A DNA stretch of 64,000 nucleotides from Alphaproteobacteria bacterium (lineage in GTDB: Bacteria; Pseudomonadota; Alphaproteobacteria; ATCC43930; CGMCC-115725). Positions 16,516-24,594 of the stretch are shown here, piece after piece. Below the pieces are notes generated by a model. The model did no database searches. It worked only from the letters and a program-made list of their open reading frames with translations, and was not told where the DNA came from. The stretch is from NCBI GenBank assembly GCA_021325525.1, contig JAJPHB010000032.1, positions 1-64,000 of the forward strand, in the 5' to 3' direction. How positions within the stretch are numbered: position 1 is the stretch's first letter; each line of letters opens with the position of its first letter. The position numbers and the translations under genes are program-made.

Positions 16516-19182
16516 TCATCCTCCGACGGCCTGGCGCTGCGCTGCCCCCGCCTCGCGGTGCGGCGCCCGCAAGACACGCGCTTCCGGCAGCCAAGCGGTG
16601 ACCGTCGTGCCGAGTCCGGGCTCGCTCTCGAGATGCAGCTCGCCGCCATGCAGCTCGACGAGGCGCTTCGTCAAAGGCAAGCCGAGGCCGGTGCCTTCCT
16701 GCCGGCGGTTCAAGCCATGGTCGATCTGCCCGAAAGCCTCCATGACGCGCGGCATGTCCTCGGCCGCGATGCCGATGCCGCTATCGGCGACGACAATCGA
16801 GACGCCGCCGCGGTCGGTGCCGCTCGCTGCCGACAACGTCACGGTGACCCGGCCGCCGGCGGGGGTGAATTTGATCGCGTTCGAGACGAGGTTGAGCACG
16901 ATCTGCTTCAACCGCCGCTCATCCGCACGCAGGCCCAGCACGTCGCCCGGCAGCTCGTTGCGCAGCCCGATCTCGAGCTGGGCGTCCGCGGCGCGAGTGC
17001 GCAGCATGCGGAGCGCTGCGCCGACTGTCGCCACGATGTCGACATCGTCCTCCTGCAGCTCGAGGCGCCCGGCATCGACTTTGGAGAAGTCGAGAATATC
17101 GTTGATGAGATCGAGAAGATGCCGGCCGCTATCGACGATGTCGCGGGCGTATTCGACGTAGCGCGTGTCGCCGAGCGGCCCGAAAGTCTGTTGCGCCATG
17201 ATCTCGGCGAAGCCGATGACGCCATTGAGCGGCGTCCGCAGCTCATGGCTCATATTGGCGAGAAAGGCCGATTTCGATCGGCTCGCGCCTTCCGCCACCT
17301 CGCGCGCCCGAGCGAGGTCCTCCGCCGTCGCGCAGAGCGCCGCCGCCTGCTGTTCGAGCCGCTCGGACGCGTCGCGCAGCTCGTGCTCGCGCGCGACCTC
17401 CTCGGTCACGTCGCGATAAGCGCCGAGCCAGCCGCCATCGGCGGTCGGCACGCCGCGGATATCGAGCCAGCGCCCACTTTCGCCTTGCCGGCGGAAATGG
17501 ATCGGGCGACCGGCCCGCGCCGTCGCCTCGCGGCCTTCGACGAGGACATCGGGATCGCCGGGGCCGTAATCGCCGCGCTCGGCGAGCGCGTAGCGGAAGG
17601 CGCGGCCGGGATTGGGCGCTGCGAGTATCCGCTCGCGCTCCTCCGAGGTGAAGTCGGCGAGCTCGAAGAGCTGGTCGTTCCAGGCGATCATGCGCCCATC
17701 GCGGTCGAAGATCTGAATCCCGTCCGGCATTTCGCGGAGGACCGCCGAGAGCGTCGCGTTCTTCTCGGCAAGCGCCTCTTCCGCGGCCTTGCGCGCCGAG
17801 ACGTCACGGAGCGCGGCGACGAATTCCCGCGCGCTCCCTTGCGCGGCATCGACCGCCAAGCGAAAGGCGGCTTCGATCCAGACATAGGATCCGTCTTTCC
17901 GTCGCCAGCGATGCGTGTCGAGCGCGATCGTGTTGCCGGCGCCGTGGAAGGCGAGATCCTCGAGAAGATCGCTGACGCGGCCGGCATCGCTCGGATGAAT
18001 GAGGGTCGTGACCGGCACGCCGAGGATCTCGTCCGGCGCATAGCCGAGCACTTCTCGCGCCGCCGGCGAGACGTAGCGCGGCGTCCGGTCGAGGCCGAGA
18101 GCGAGAATGACGTCGGTCGCGTTCTCGGCGAGGAGGCGATAGCGCTGCTCGCTCTCGCTTGCCGTATGCTCGGCCCGGCCGCGGCGACGCAACTCGGCCC
18201 CGAGCGCGAGCCCCAGCAGACCCGCGGTGCCGGCAAGTCCCAGCACCACCAGTCCGATGATCACCGCCTTCTGTCGCCATTCGAGCAGGATCGTGTCGGT
18301 CGCCTGGCCGAAGCTGAGGACCAGCGGCACCTCGCCCACTCGGCGATAAGTGTAAAGGCGGCGCACGCCGTCCACGGCGGCGCTGACAACGAAGGAGCCG
18401 GATGGCGCCTGGCGCAGATATTTGAAGAGCACCGCCGCGCTCCGGTCGCGCCCGATCTCGCGAGCGTCGAACGGCGCGCGCGACATCATCATACCGTCGG
18501 TTCTGAAGAGCGAGATCGAGCCGTTGCGGCCACGTTCGACGCTCTCGAAGAGCCGGCGGATGTAATCGACGTGGAACGAGCCGGCGACGACCCCGCCGAA
18601 ACTGCCGTCCGGCCGATCGACGCGTCGGGAAAGCGGGATGGACCAATCTCCCGTTTGCGGATCCTGCACCGGCGCGCCGACGCGGAGGTTGGTATCGGCG
18701 TGATCTCGATGCCAGCGGAAGTCTTCGCGATCGGCCAGATTTTCGGCCGGCGGGGTCAGGGAGCGCGAATCGAAGATCTGTCGACCGGTCTCGTCCAGCA
18801 CGATGATCGCGCCATACTGCTCGGCATCGGCGGCGCGATCAAACAGGATGAGCCGGCGGGCCTGCGGGCTCACCGTGCGTGTCTCGGGAAGCTTCAGCCC
18901 ATCGATAACCGATTGCAGCGAAAGGTCGTAATTTTCGATGACGTGCCTTAGATCGAGCGCCAGCGTGCTGACGACGTTGTCCGAGTAGAGGGCTGCCTGC
19001 TCCCAGGCGAGCCGCTGCGCATCCCAAATCATCCAGGCGGCGACGGCGACGACGCCCATGATGAGCAATCCCGCGCCGATGAAGAGGACGCGCGTCTGCC
19101 GTGCCGCGACCCCGCTTATCCAATGGGCGGCCGCGCTCAGCAGATCATGGACTCGGGACCGCTCGGTCGCGGCTTCCCGCAT
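16516..19182 (-). CDS. membrane sensor histidine kinase with two PAS domains
   Basis: This 888-aa protein has transmembrane helix 1 at about 32-53, an extracellular Cache-like sensor at about 60-300 and helix 2 at about 306-330. PAS1 spans about 345-465 and PAS2 about 475-595. The HisKA domain carries phospho-acceptor H646 (NMSHELRTPLNG), followed by a HATPase_c domain with N box IVLNLVSNAIKFTP, G1 DSGIGI and G2 GTGLGLPL. No receiver domain is attached and no response regulator is adjacent, so it is an orphan kinase. The ATG at 19182 gives a short cytoplasmic N-terminus before helix 1. Confidence 0.9.
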   Translation of the reverse strand: MREAATERSRVHDLLSAAAHWISGVAARQTRVLFIGAGLLIMGVVAVAAWMIWDAQRLAWEQAALYSDNVVSTLALDLRHVIENYDLSLQSVIDGLKLPETRTVSPQARRLILFDRAADAEQYGAIIVLDETGRQIFDSRSLTPPAENLADREDFRWHRDHADTNLRVGAPVQDPQTGDWSIPLSRRVDRPDGSFGGVVAGSFHVDYIRRLFESVERGRNGSISLFRTDGMMMSRAPFDAREIGRDRSAAVLFKYLRQAPSGSFVVSAAVDGVRRLYTYRRVGEVPLVLSFGQATDTILLEWRQKAVIIGLVVLGLAGTAGLLGLALGAELRRRGRAEHTASESEQRYRLLAENATDVILALGLDRTPRYVSPAAREVLGYAPDEILGVPVTTLIHPSDAGRVSDLLEDLAFHGAGNTIALDTHRWRRKDGSYVWIEAAFRLAVDAAQGSAREFVAALRDVSARKAAEEALAEKNATLSAVLREMPDGIQIFDRDGRMIAWNDQLFELADFTSEERERILAAPNPGRAFRYALAERGDYGPGDPDVLVEGREATARAGRPIHFRRQGESGRWLDIRGVPTADGGWLGAYRDVTEEVAREHELRDASERLEQQAAALCATAEDLARAREVAEGASRSKSAFLANMSHELRTPLNGVIGFAEIMAQQTFGPLGDTRYVEYARDIVDSGRHLLDLINDILDFSKVDAGRLELQEDDVDIVATVGAALRMLRTRAADAQLEIGLRNELPGDVLGLRADERRLKQIVLNLVSNAIKFTPAGGRVTVTLSAASGTDRGGVSIVVADSGIGIAAEDMPRVMEAFGQIDHGLNRRQEGTGLGLPLTKRLVELHGGELHLESEPGLGTTVTAWLPEARVLRAPHREAGAAQRQAVGG

Positions 19183-19433
19183 CGCCGGCTCCGTTTCACC
19201 GCAAAGCCGGCGATCATGCCCAAATCTTGCTTAACAAATGGCGAAGGGGGGACGGAGCGTCCCGAGACAGCGCCTCGCGGGTATGGCTGGATGGGGCGGA
19301 ATCGCCCGGCCGGGCGTTCCCTCTTCGAGTGGGATGCGGAGCGGCCGCCATCCCCGGCGAGCGGGGCCAGAGGGAATGCCATGCGCTGCCCGATTGGTGC
19401 CATTCCGGGAACGCCGGTCGGCCATGTCATGGT
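19183..19433. other. non-coding stretch with nested inverted repeats (possible structured RNA)
   Basis: No convincing gene is present: the short frames here lack ribosome-binding sites and have arginine/proline-rich shadow composition. Several complementary segments nest. CCGGGCGTTCCC (19310-19321) pairs with GGGAACGCCGG (19407-19417) with one bulge. TTCCCTC (19317-19323) can alternatively pair with GAGGGAA (19370-19376). GGGACG and CGTCCC flank a tight loop near 19250-19264. The pattern is compatible with a structured RNA or an operator region for the kinase gene. Confidence 0.35.
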
Positions 19434-19461
19434 TTGACACGGCGGCTCGACGCGCTAGCAT
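19434..19461 (+). promoter_or_regulatory. sigma-70-like promoter upstream of the small orphan gene
   Basis: TTGACA (19434-19439), 16 bp, TAGCAT (19456-19461). This is the best -35 match in the window. Transcription would begin near 19468, about 225 nt before the next start codon, leaving a long leader. Confidence 0.55.
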
Positions 19462-19570
19462 TACTGACGCGCCATTCGGTCCTAGTCCCTCTGCCGCGCG
19501 CGGTCCGGAACGCAAGCGGCTGACACCAAGGCCCAGGGCGACGATCCGGCTCCGGACGCATGTAGGGGTA

Positions 19571-19626
19571 GGGAACCCCGGCGCGGACATCGCGTCGGGC
19601 TTCCCTCGATCGGGGGCCGGGTTCCC
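19571..19626 (+). other. leader stem-loop before the small orphan gene
   Basis: GGGAACCCCGGC (19571-19582) pairs with GCCGGGTTCCC (19616-19626) with a single bulged base around a 33-nt GC-rich loop. It lies between the sigma-70-like promoter and the gene at 19694, so it would sit in the 5' leader. No U-tract follows, so it is not a classical terminator. Confidence 0.4.
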
Positions 19627-19693
19627 GCCATCGTCCTGATCTGGACATCGCCGTCATGCGGCCGTCCGCGGCCGCGCCAGAACTGAGGTGAGC

Positions 19694-19984
19694 ATGAAGC
19701 AACCCGAGGAAATGACCCTGAACGAACTTCGCACCGAGCTGCGCCAGATGGGCGTGACCGACCGGCTGACGGCTCTCGTCCGCCGCGAAATGCAGGCGGC
19801 CGAGCAGCGCGTCGCCAAGGCGTCCGGAAAAGCCGGCAGCGGCAAGGCGAAATACGACCCCCTGCGCGCCCAGCTCTTCGTCCTCAAGGCGAACGGCATG
19901 ACCAACCCCGACCTGACGCTGAACCGGAAGGGGATGCTGTTCGTCACCCTGACGACCCGTGAGGAGATCGAGCGGGCCGCCTGA
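19694..19984 (+). CDS. small conserved-looking protein of unknown function
   Basis: This 96-aa soluble protein is not recognised. It starts MKQPEEMTLNELRTEL, continues with a helical basic/acidic segment (ALVRREMQAAEQRV) and a Gly/Lys/Ala linker (KASGKAGSGKAK), and ends in VLKANGMTNPDLTLN and a Thr/Glu-rich tail. The first half looks like a short SAP-type or coiled helix pair. ATG 19694 was chosen because GAGG lies 5 bp upstream; a GTG two codons earlier overlaps that site. It converges on the PLP enzyme with 3 bp between stops. Confidence 0.62.
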   Translation: MKQPEEMTLNELRTELRQMGVTDRLTALVRREMQAAEQRVAKASGKAGSGKAKYDPLRAQLFVLKANGMTNPDLTLNRKGMLFVTLTTREEIERAA

Positions 19985-19987
19985 GTT

Positions 19988-21325
19988 TCAGGAGCTGCCG
20001 CCGCGCACGAAGCGCAATGTCCGGAAGGCGCGGCGGAAGCCGATCACCTCCTCCCTCACCCGCGCCGGCTCTTCGCCGGCCCGCGCCGCCCGGGCGATGA
20101 AGCGGGCGATCGCCGGCATATCGGCCGGCGTCATGCCCCAGCGCGTGACTTCCTGCGTGCCGATGCGGATGCCGTTGAGGTCGCCCTCGACCGGCGGCAG
20201 CGGCAGGCCGATGCCGCAGAGCAGGAGATTGGCGGCGGCGAGGCGCTTGGACGCGCGCTGACCGCCGCCGAAGGGCGCCGCGGCCAGCGCCAGATGGTGA
20301 CTCTCGGTATAGCCCCGCCCGGCGACAGCGTGGACGGGGAGGCCTTCTTCGGCGAGCGCCGCGCCGAGGGCGCGCGCATTGGCAATGCACATTCCAGCAT
20401 AGTCCCGGCCATGCTCGATGAGGTCGAGCGTCGCCAAGGCGAGAGCTGCCGTCTTGCCGAGGTCGAAATTCGCCGTCAGCCCGGGATAGGCGATTTGGTC
20501 GATGCGCGCCGCGAGCTCGCGCTCGGTGGTCAGCACCAACCCGGCGGGTGGGCCGCCATAGGCTTTGTAGGTCGACATCGTCATGAGATGGGCGCCTTCG
20601 GCGAGCGGCGCCTGGAAATGCCCGCCGGCGATGATGCCGCCCATATGCGCGGCATCGTAGAGGACATAGGCGCCGACCTCCTCGGCGATGGCTCGCACCT
20701 CGCGCACCGGATAGGGGAAGAGGCAGAGCGAACCGGCGAGGGTGATGAGCTTCGGGCGGAGCCTGTGCGCCTCCGCGCGCAGCCGGTCGAGATCGACGGT
20801 CATGCGCGCTCCCTCATAGGGCACAGGGTGCGTCTCGATGCCGTAAAGCCCCGCGGCGCCCGCTCGGTGATGCGTGACATGGCCGCCCATTTCGGCGGGG
20901 AAGGCCATGATGCGGTCGCCCGGCCGGTAGGTCGCCATGAAGGCGTAGAGATTGGCCAGCGCGCCGGAGCCGACGCGGATTTCGGCATAAGGGGCGCCGA
21001 AGAGGCGGCGGACCAGCCCCTCCGTCATCACCTCGATCTGCTCGGCGAATTCCATTCCCATCTCGTATTTGTCGCCGGGATACCCCAGCGACGGGCGGTT
21101 GCCGAGCGAGCGCGACAGCAGCGCCGCCGCGCGCGGGTTCATCACATTCGTCCCGGCGTTGAGGCCGATGCTCTCGAAGTCCATGTGGCGCTCATGCGCG
21201 TCGATGAGCCCCATGAGCCGCGTCTCGATCTGGTCGGCGCTGTTCGAGAGCAGCCGCGCTTCGGCCTCATCGACGACGGCGCGGCATTCGGGAGGAAGCC
21301 AGTGTTTTTCCGGAAGGGCGGACAT
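19988..21325 (-). CDS. SHMT-like PLP enzyme (divergent glycine/serine hydroxymethyltransferase family)
   Basis: The 445-aa protein belongs to the fold-type I SHMT family. It has GYPGDKYEMG near 80-90, a PLP aspartate in YDAAHMGGIIAG (D224, H227), the Schiff-base lysine K254 in MSTYKAYGGPPAG, and GIRIGTQEVTRWGM near the C-terminus. Canonical SHMT has STTHKTLRGPRGG and an early LIPSEN motif; here these read STYKAYGGPPAG and IGLNAGTNVMNP. Housekeeping GlyA is therefore unlikely, and a side activity (threonine/phenylserine aldolase or alpha-methylserine type) is possible. A YkuD-fold gene lies 12 bp upstream on the same strand. Confidence 0.78.
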   Translation of the reverse strand: MSALPEKHWLPPECRAVVDEAEARLLSNSADQIETRLMGLIDAHERHMDFESIGLNAGTNVMNPRAAALLSRSLGNRPSLGYPGDKYEMGMEFAEQIEVMTEGLVRRLFGAPYAEIRVGSGALANLYAFMATYRPGDRIMAFPAEMGGHVTHHRAGAAGLYGIETHPVPYEGARMTVDLDRLRAEAHRLRPKLITLAGSLCLFPYPVREVRAIAEEVGAYVLYDAAHMGGIIAGGHFQAPLAEGAHLMTMSTYKAYGGPPAGLVLTTERELAARIDQIAYPGLTANFDLGKTAALALATLDLIEHGRDYAGMCIANARALGAALAEEGLPVHAVAGRGYTESHHLALAAAPFGGGQRASKRLAAANLLLCGIGLPLPPVEGDLNGIRIGTQEVTRWGMTPADMPAIARFIARAARAGEEPARVREEVIGFRRAFRTLRFVRGGSS

Positions 21326-21337
21326 GTCTCTGGTTTC

Positions 21338-21838
21338 TCAGCTTTCTTCGATGACAACGAGCGAGGTTTCGTCGGCCTCGGCGAGGACGGCCAGCAGGTC
21401 GGGCAGCGCCAGCGCGACGCATCCCGCGGTCGGCGCGAAATCGGCCTGCGCCAGATGGAGGAAGATAGCGCTGCCGGCGCCCGGGACGGCCGGGGCATCG
21501 TTGTAGCCGAGCGGCACGACAAGATCGTAGATGCGGTCCTCGCGCCACAGGCACTCGGCGCTTGCGGCATAGGGGAGTTTCACCGGGCGATTGTAGTTGC
21601 GGTCGGCGGGCGCATCGCACCAGCCGTCATCCGGTGCGATGGGCGAGGCTGCCAGGAAGGTGGTCGGCCGGTCGACGCGGTCGGCGCGGTAGAGAAGGCG
21701 GCGCATGGGCCAGGACCCGACGGGCGTCGTCCCATCGCCCTCGCACTTGCGGGCGCTCACCCCGCCGCGACCGAGGGCGCAACGCAAGCGCGCGCCGCGC
21801 CAGAATGCCCAGCCCTCGCGGCTGACTGCCAGATCCAT
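21338..21838 (-). CDS. L,D-transpeptidase/YkuD-fold protein
   Basis: The 166-aa protein has no signal peptide. It has the catalytic-site pattern GSAIFLH...PTAGCVAL, with H and C as the YkuD catalytic residues (about H137 and C149). The N-terminal RFRCALGRGGV-like segment (ARLRCALGRGGV) and GDGTTPVG belong to the short cytoplasmic YkuD family frequent in alphaproteobacteria. Classical L,D-transpeptidases are exported, so the role here is uncertain. ATG 21838 is chosen because the longer frame has no conserved sequence. A TATAGT (21846-21851, minus strand) stands where a -10 would give a nearly leaderless message. Confidence 0.78.
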   Translation of the reverse strand: MDLAVSREGWAFWRGARLRCALGRGGVSARKCEGDGTTPVGSWPMRRLLYRADRVDRPTTFLAASPIAPDDGWCDAPADRNYNRPVKLPYAASAECLWREDRIYDLVVPLGYNDAPAVPGAGSAIFLHLAQADFAPTAGCVALALPDLLAVLAEADETSLVVIEES

Positions 21839-21845
21839 GCATGGG

Positions 21846-21851
21846 ACTATA
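21846..21851 (-). promoter_or_regulatory. possible -10 element for a leaderless YkuD-fold transcript
   Basis: Read on the minus strand this is TATAGT, ending 7 bp before the ATG, so transcription would begin at or next to the start codon. The -35 position holds TCGCTT. The start codon also lies in the palindrome CCATGCATGG. Weak evidence. Confidence 0.3.
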
Positions 21852-21971
21852 CGCGCGGCTCCGATCGGAAGCGATCCTGCTCGGCGCTGCCCTGCCGGTT
21901 TCGGATCGATGTCGGAACGGTTAATCTCGTCAGCCGGCCGCCGATGCGCGGCATTAGAGGAGGGGCGGGCC

Positions 21972-23287
21972 ATGCCGCAGCCGTATCGCAGCGAAGCCGA
22001 GCTTCTGGAGAAGGCGGCGCGCTATTCGTTTCGCGCCCGGATGGACAAGAAAACGGCGGAAGGCCCGGTCTTCGCCTCGGCCAAGGGCTCGACGGTCGTC
22101 GATGTCAACGGCAAGGAGTATCTCGACTTCAATTCGGGCCAGATGTGCGCGGCGCTGGGCCACAACCACCCGACGGTCGTCGCCGCCATCAAGGAGGCGT
22201 GCGAGACGATGCTGCACGCCCACAGCAGCCATTACAATGTCAAGGAGATCGAGCTTGCGGCCCGGCTCGGCGCCATCATGCCGGCGCCGCTGCAAAAGAG
22301 CCTGTTCGGGGAATCGGGGTCGGACGCCAATGAGATGGCGATGATGATCGCGCGGAAATATACGGGCGGCCGCGAGATCGCCAGCCCGCATCTCAGCTTC
22401 CACGGCCTCTCCGATGCAACGCGCGCCGTCACCTTCGCCGGTTGGCATGCCGGGCATGGCGAGCTGCCGGGCGGCACCTGCGCGATGGTGGCGCCTTATT
22501 GCTACCGTTGCCCGCTCAACCAGACCTTCCCCGCATGCGAGTTCGCCTGCCTCAAGACCAGCTTCGAGCTGATCGATGCGCAATCGACGGGTCGACCCGC
22601 CGCCGTCATCACCGAGCCGCTCTTCAGCGCCGGCGGCGTCGTCGAGCCGCCGCCCGGCTGGCTGAAGCGCCTGCAGGAGCTGTGCCGCGAGCGCGGCATG
22701 CTGCTCATCCTCGACGAGGAGCAGACCGGGCTCGGCAAGCTCGGCGCGATGTTCGGCTTCGAGCGCGATGGCATCGTTCCCGATATCGTGACGCTTGCGA
22801 AGCATTTCGGCGGCGGCGTCGGGATCAGCGCCGTCACCACATGCGCCGAGATCGAAGAGAAGGTGGTTGCCGCCGGCTACGCCGCGACGCATTCGCACAG
22901 CAACGATCCGCTCATCTGCGCCGCGGCATCGCCAGCCTCGACGTAATCGAGGGGGAGGACGTGCCGGCCAAGGCGCGCGCCATCGGGACCCGAATGCGCG
23001 AGCGCCTCGCGAGCCTGATGCAGCGCTACGAGATGATCGGCGATGTCCGCGGCCGCGGCCAGCTCATCGGTGTCGAGCTCGTGCGCGATCGCCAGCGGAA
23101 GGAGCCCGCCTGCGAGGAGGGGCGCGCGATCGGCCGCTACTGCTTCGAGCGCGGCCTCATTTTCAGCCTGCGCCGGAACGGCAGCGTGCTGCGCTTCGTG
23201 CCGCCGGCGACGACGAGCGCCGATCAGATCGACCGCGCCATGGACATTCTCGGCGCCGCGTTCGAGACGGTCAGCGCCAGGGCGTGA
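21972..23287 (+). pseudogene. class III aminotransferase (glutamate-1-semialdehyde/omega-type), broken by a one-base frameshift
   Basis: The first frame starts at ATG 21972 after a GAGGAGGGG site and encodes a PLP class III aminotransferase: VNGKEYLDFNSGQMCAALGH, FGESGSDANEMAMM, LLILDEEQTGLGKLG. The lysine region reads IVTLAKHFGGGVG. It stops at 22944-22946 (PLICAAASPAST). The missing C-terminal domain continues in the next frame as GIASLDVIEGEDVPAKAR to the stop at 23287. A single missing G in the GCGG run at 22923-22926 accounts for the shift (GCC GCG GGC restores the frame). With the base restored the protein would have about 438 aa, the normal family length. It could be a real mutation or a homopolymer sequencing error. 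Confidence 0.82.
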
Positions 23288-23397
23288 AGGACAGGATGCA
23301 GAGCAGCCTCTCTGCTCGCCGGCTTTGCTCGTGCACGCCGTCTCTCCCCGAATTGTAGTTTGAAGGAACCGTTTTATGCCGTTCCCGTTGAGCGGAC

Positions 23398-24579
23398 ATG
23401 CCGCGTCGTCGCACAACAGGCGATGTCGCTGACGCTCCTGGAAGCCGAGACCGTCTCAGACAGTATCACCGCGTCGCCATCGCCTTCAGCAAAGATGCGC
23501 TCGGCAGCAGCGATCCCGCATCGCTCTTGCAACGCGCGACCGAGCGGGTGGCGGAAGGTATGGGCGTCGCGCGCGTCAAGGTGCTGGAGTACCGGGCGGA
23601 AACGGATGATCTCCTCATCTGCGCCGGTGTCGGCTGGCATGAGGGTGTCGTCGGCCAGGCATCATTGCCGAGCGATATGGCCTCGCCGCCGGGACGCTCG
23701 TTCCGCACGCGCCGCTCGGTCCGAATCGCGAATTTGCCCGCGAGCCGCGCCTTCAAACGGTCCGACCTTCTGCGCGCGCACGGCATCGTCTCGCTCCTCA
23801 ATGTGCCCATCCTGACCGATGATCGGGCCTGGGGCGTCCTCGAGGTCGACAGCGCTTCGCCGCGCCGCTTCACCAAGGACGATGAGGAGTTTCTGCTCGG
23901 ATTTGCCGGCGTCCTCGGCGATGCCATCGAGAGCAAGCGCCGGGCCGCGGCGGTAGCCTCGACCCATATCGAACGCGCCATTCTGCTCGAAGAACGCGAG
24001 CTCCTGTTTCGCGAGCTTCAGCATCGGATCGCCAACAACTTCCAGAGCATCATGGGCTTGCTTCAGACCGCCAGCCGCGCCGTCGCCGATCCCGTCGCCA
24101 AGCAGCGCCTCGCGCATGTCCTCGAGCGGACGAGCGCAATCGTGCTCGCCCATGAGCGCCTGTCGCTCCGCGAGGTCGAGGAGGATATCAGCCTCGGTTC
24201 CTACCTCTCGGACCTGTGCGCCAATATGCATGGTCCGGAGAACGTTCGCATCGACCGAAGCTTCGCCAATGCCGCCGTCCCGGTCCGCACCGCCGTTCGC
24301 CTCGGCCTCGTCCTCAACGAGCTGGTGACGAACAGCTTGAAGCATGCATTCGGCGAGGCGGGCGGGGTGATCGCGGTGAGCCTCGCCGTCAATCCCGATC
24401 GCGGCGAGGGACGGCTCGTCGTCGCCGATAATGGGCGCGGCATGGCGCCCGCGCGCCGGCGGGGTGCCGGGCTCGGCCTCATTACGTCCCTCGTCGATCA
24501 GATCGGCGGCGCCCTGTCGCAGGCGAGCGAGCCCGGCAGAGGGACAACAATGACGGTCACCTTTCCGCTCCAGCCTTGA
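23398..24579 (+). CDS. soluble GAF sensor histidine kinase of the HisKA_2 type
   Basis: The 393-aa protein has a GAF domain at about 35-180 (LLQRATERVAEGMGVARVKV, WGVLEVDSASPRRFTKDD). A HisKA_2 box follows with phospho-acceptor H209 (ELQHRIANNFQSI), then HATPase_c with N box VLNELVTNSLKHAFG, G1 DNGRGMA and GLGLITSLV. These kinases are common in alphaproteobacteria and often feed general stress or light responses through stand-alone regulators. No membrane segment is seen. The start is uncertain because only a weak GAGCGG precedes it. Confidence 0.85.
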   Translation: MPRRRTTGDVADAPGSRDRLRQYHRVAIAFSKDALGSSDPASLLQRATERVAEGMGVARVKVLEYRAETDDLLICAGVGWHEGVVGQASLPSDMASPPGRSFRTRRSVRIANLPASRAFKRSDLLRAHGIVSLLNVPILTDDRAWGVLEVDSASPRRFTKDDEEFLLGFAGVLGDAIESKRRAAAVASTHIERAILLEERELLFRELQHRIANNFQSIMGLLQTASRAVADPVAKQRLAHVLERTSAIVLAHERLSLREVEEDISLGSYLSDLCANMHGPENVRIDRSFANAAVPVRTAVRLGLVLNELVTNSLKHAFGEAGGVIAVSLAVNPDRGEGRLVVADNGRGMAPARRRGAGLGLITSLVDQIGGALSQASEPGRGTTMTVTFPLQP

Positions 24580-24594
24580 TCCGCGACGGCGCGG

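Noticed and set aside
16558-18951. Plus-strand frame of 797 codons opposite the sensor kinase
   Set aside because: The kinase frame has all HisKA and HATPase motifs. The antisense frame has none and is Arg/Asp/Ala rich.
20294-22333. Plus-strand frame of 679 codons across the SHMT-like, YkuD-fold and aminotransferase genes
   Set aside because: It overlaps three supported genes in other frames and has no domain of its own.
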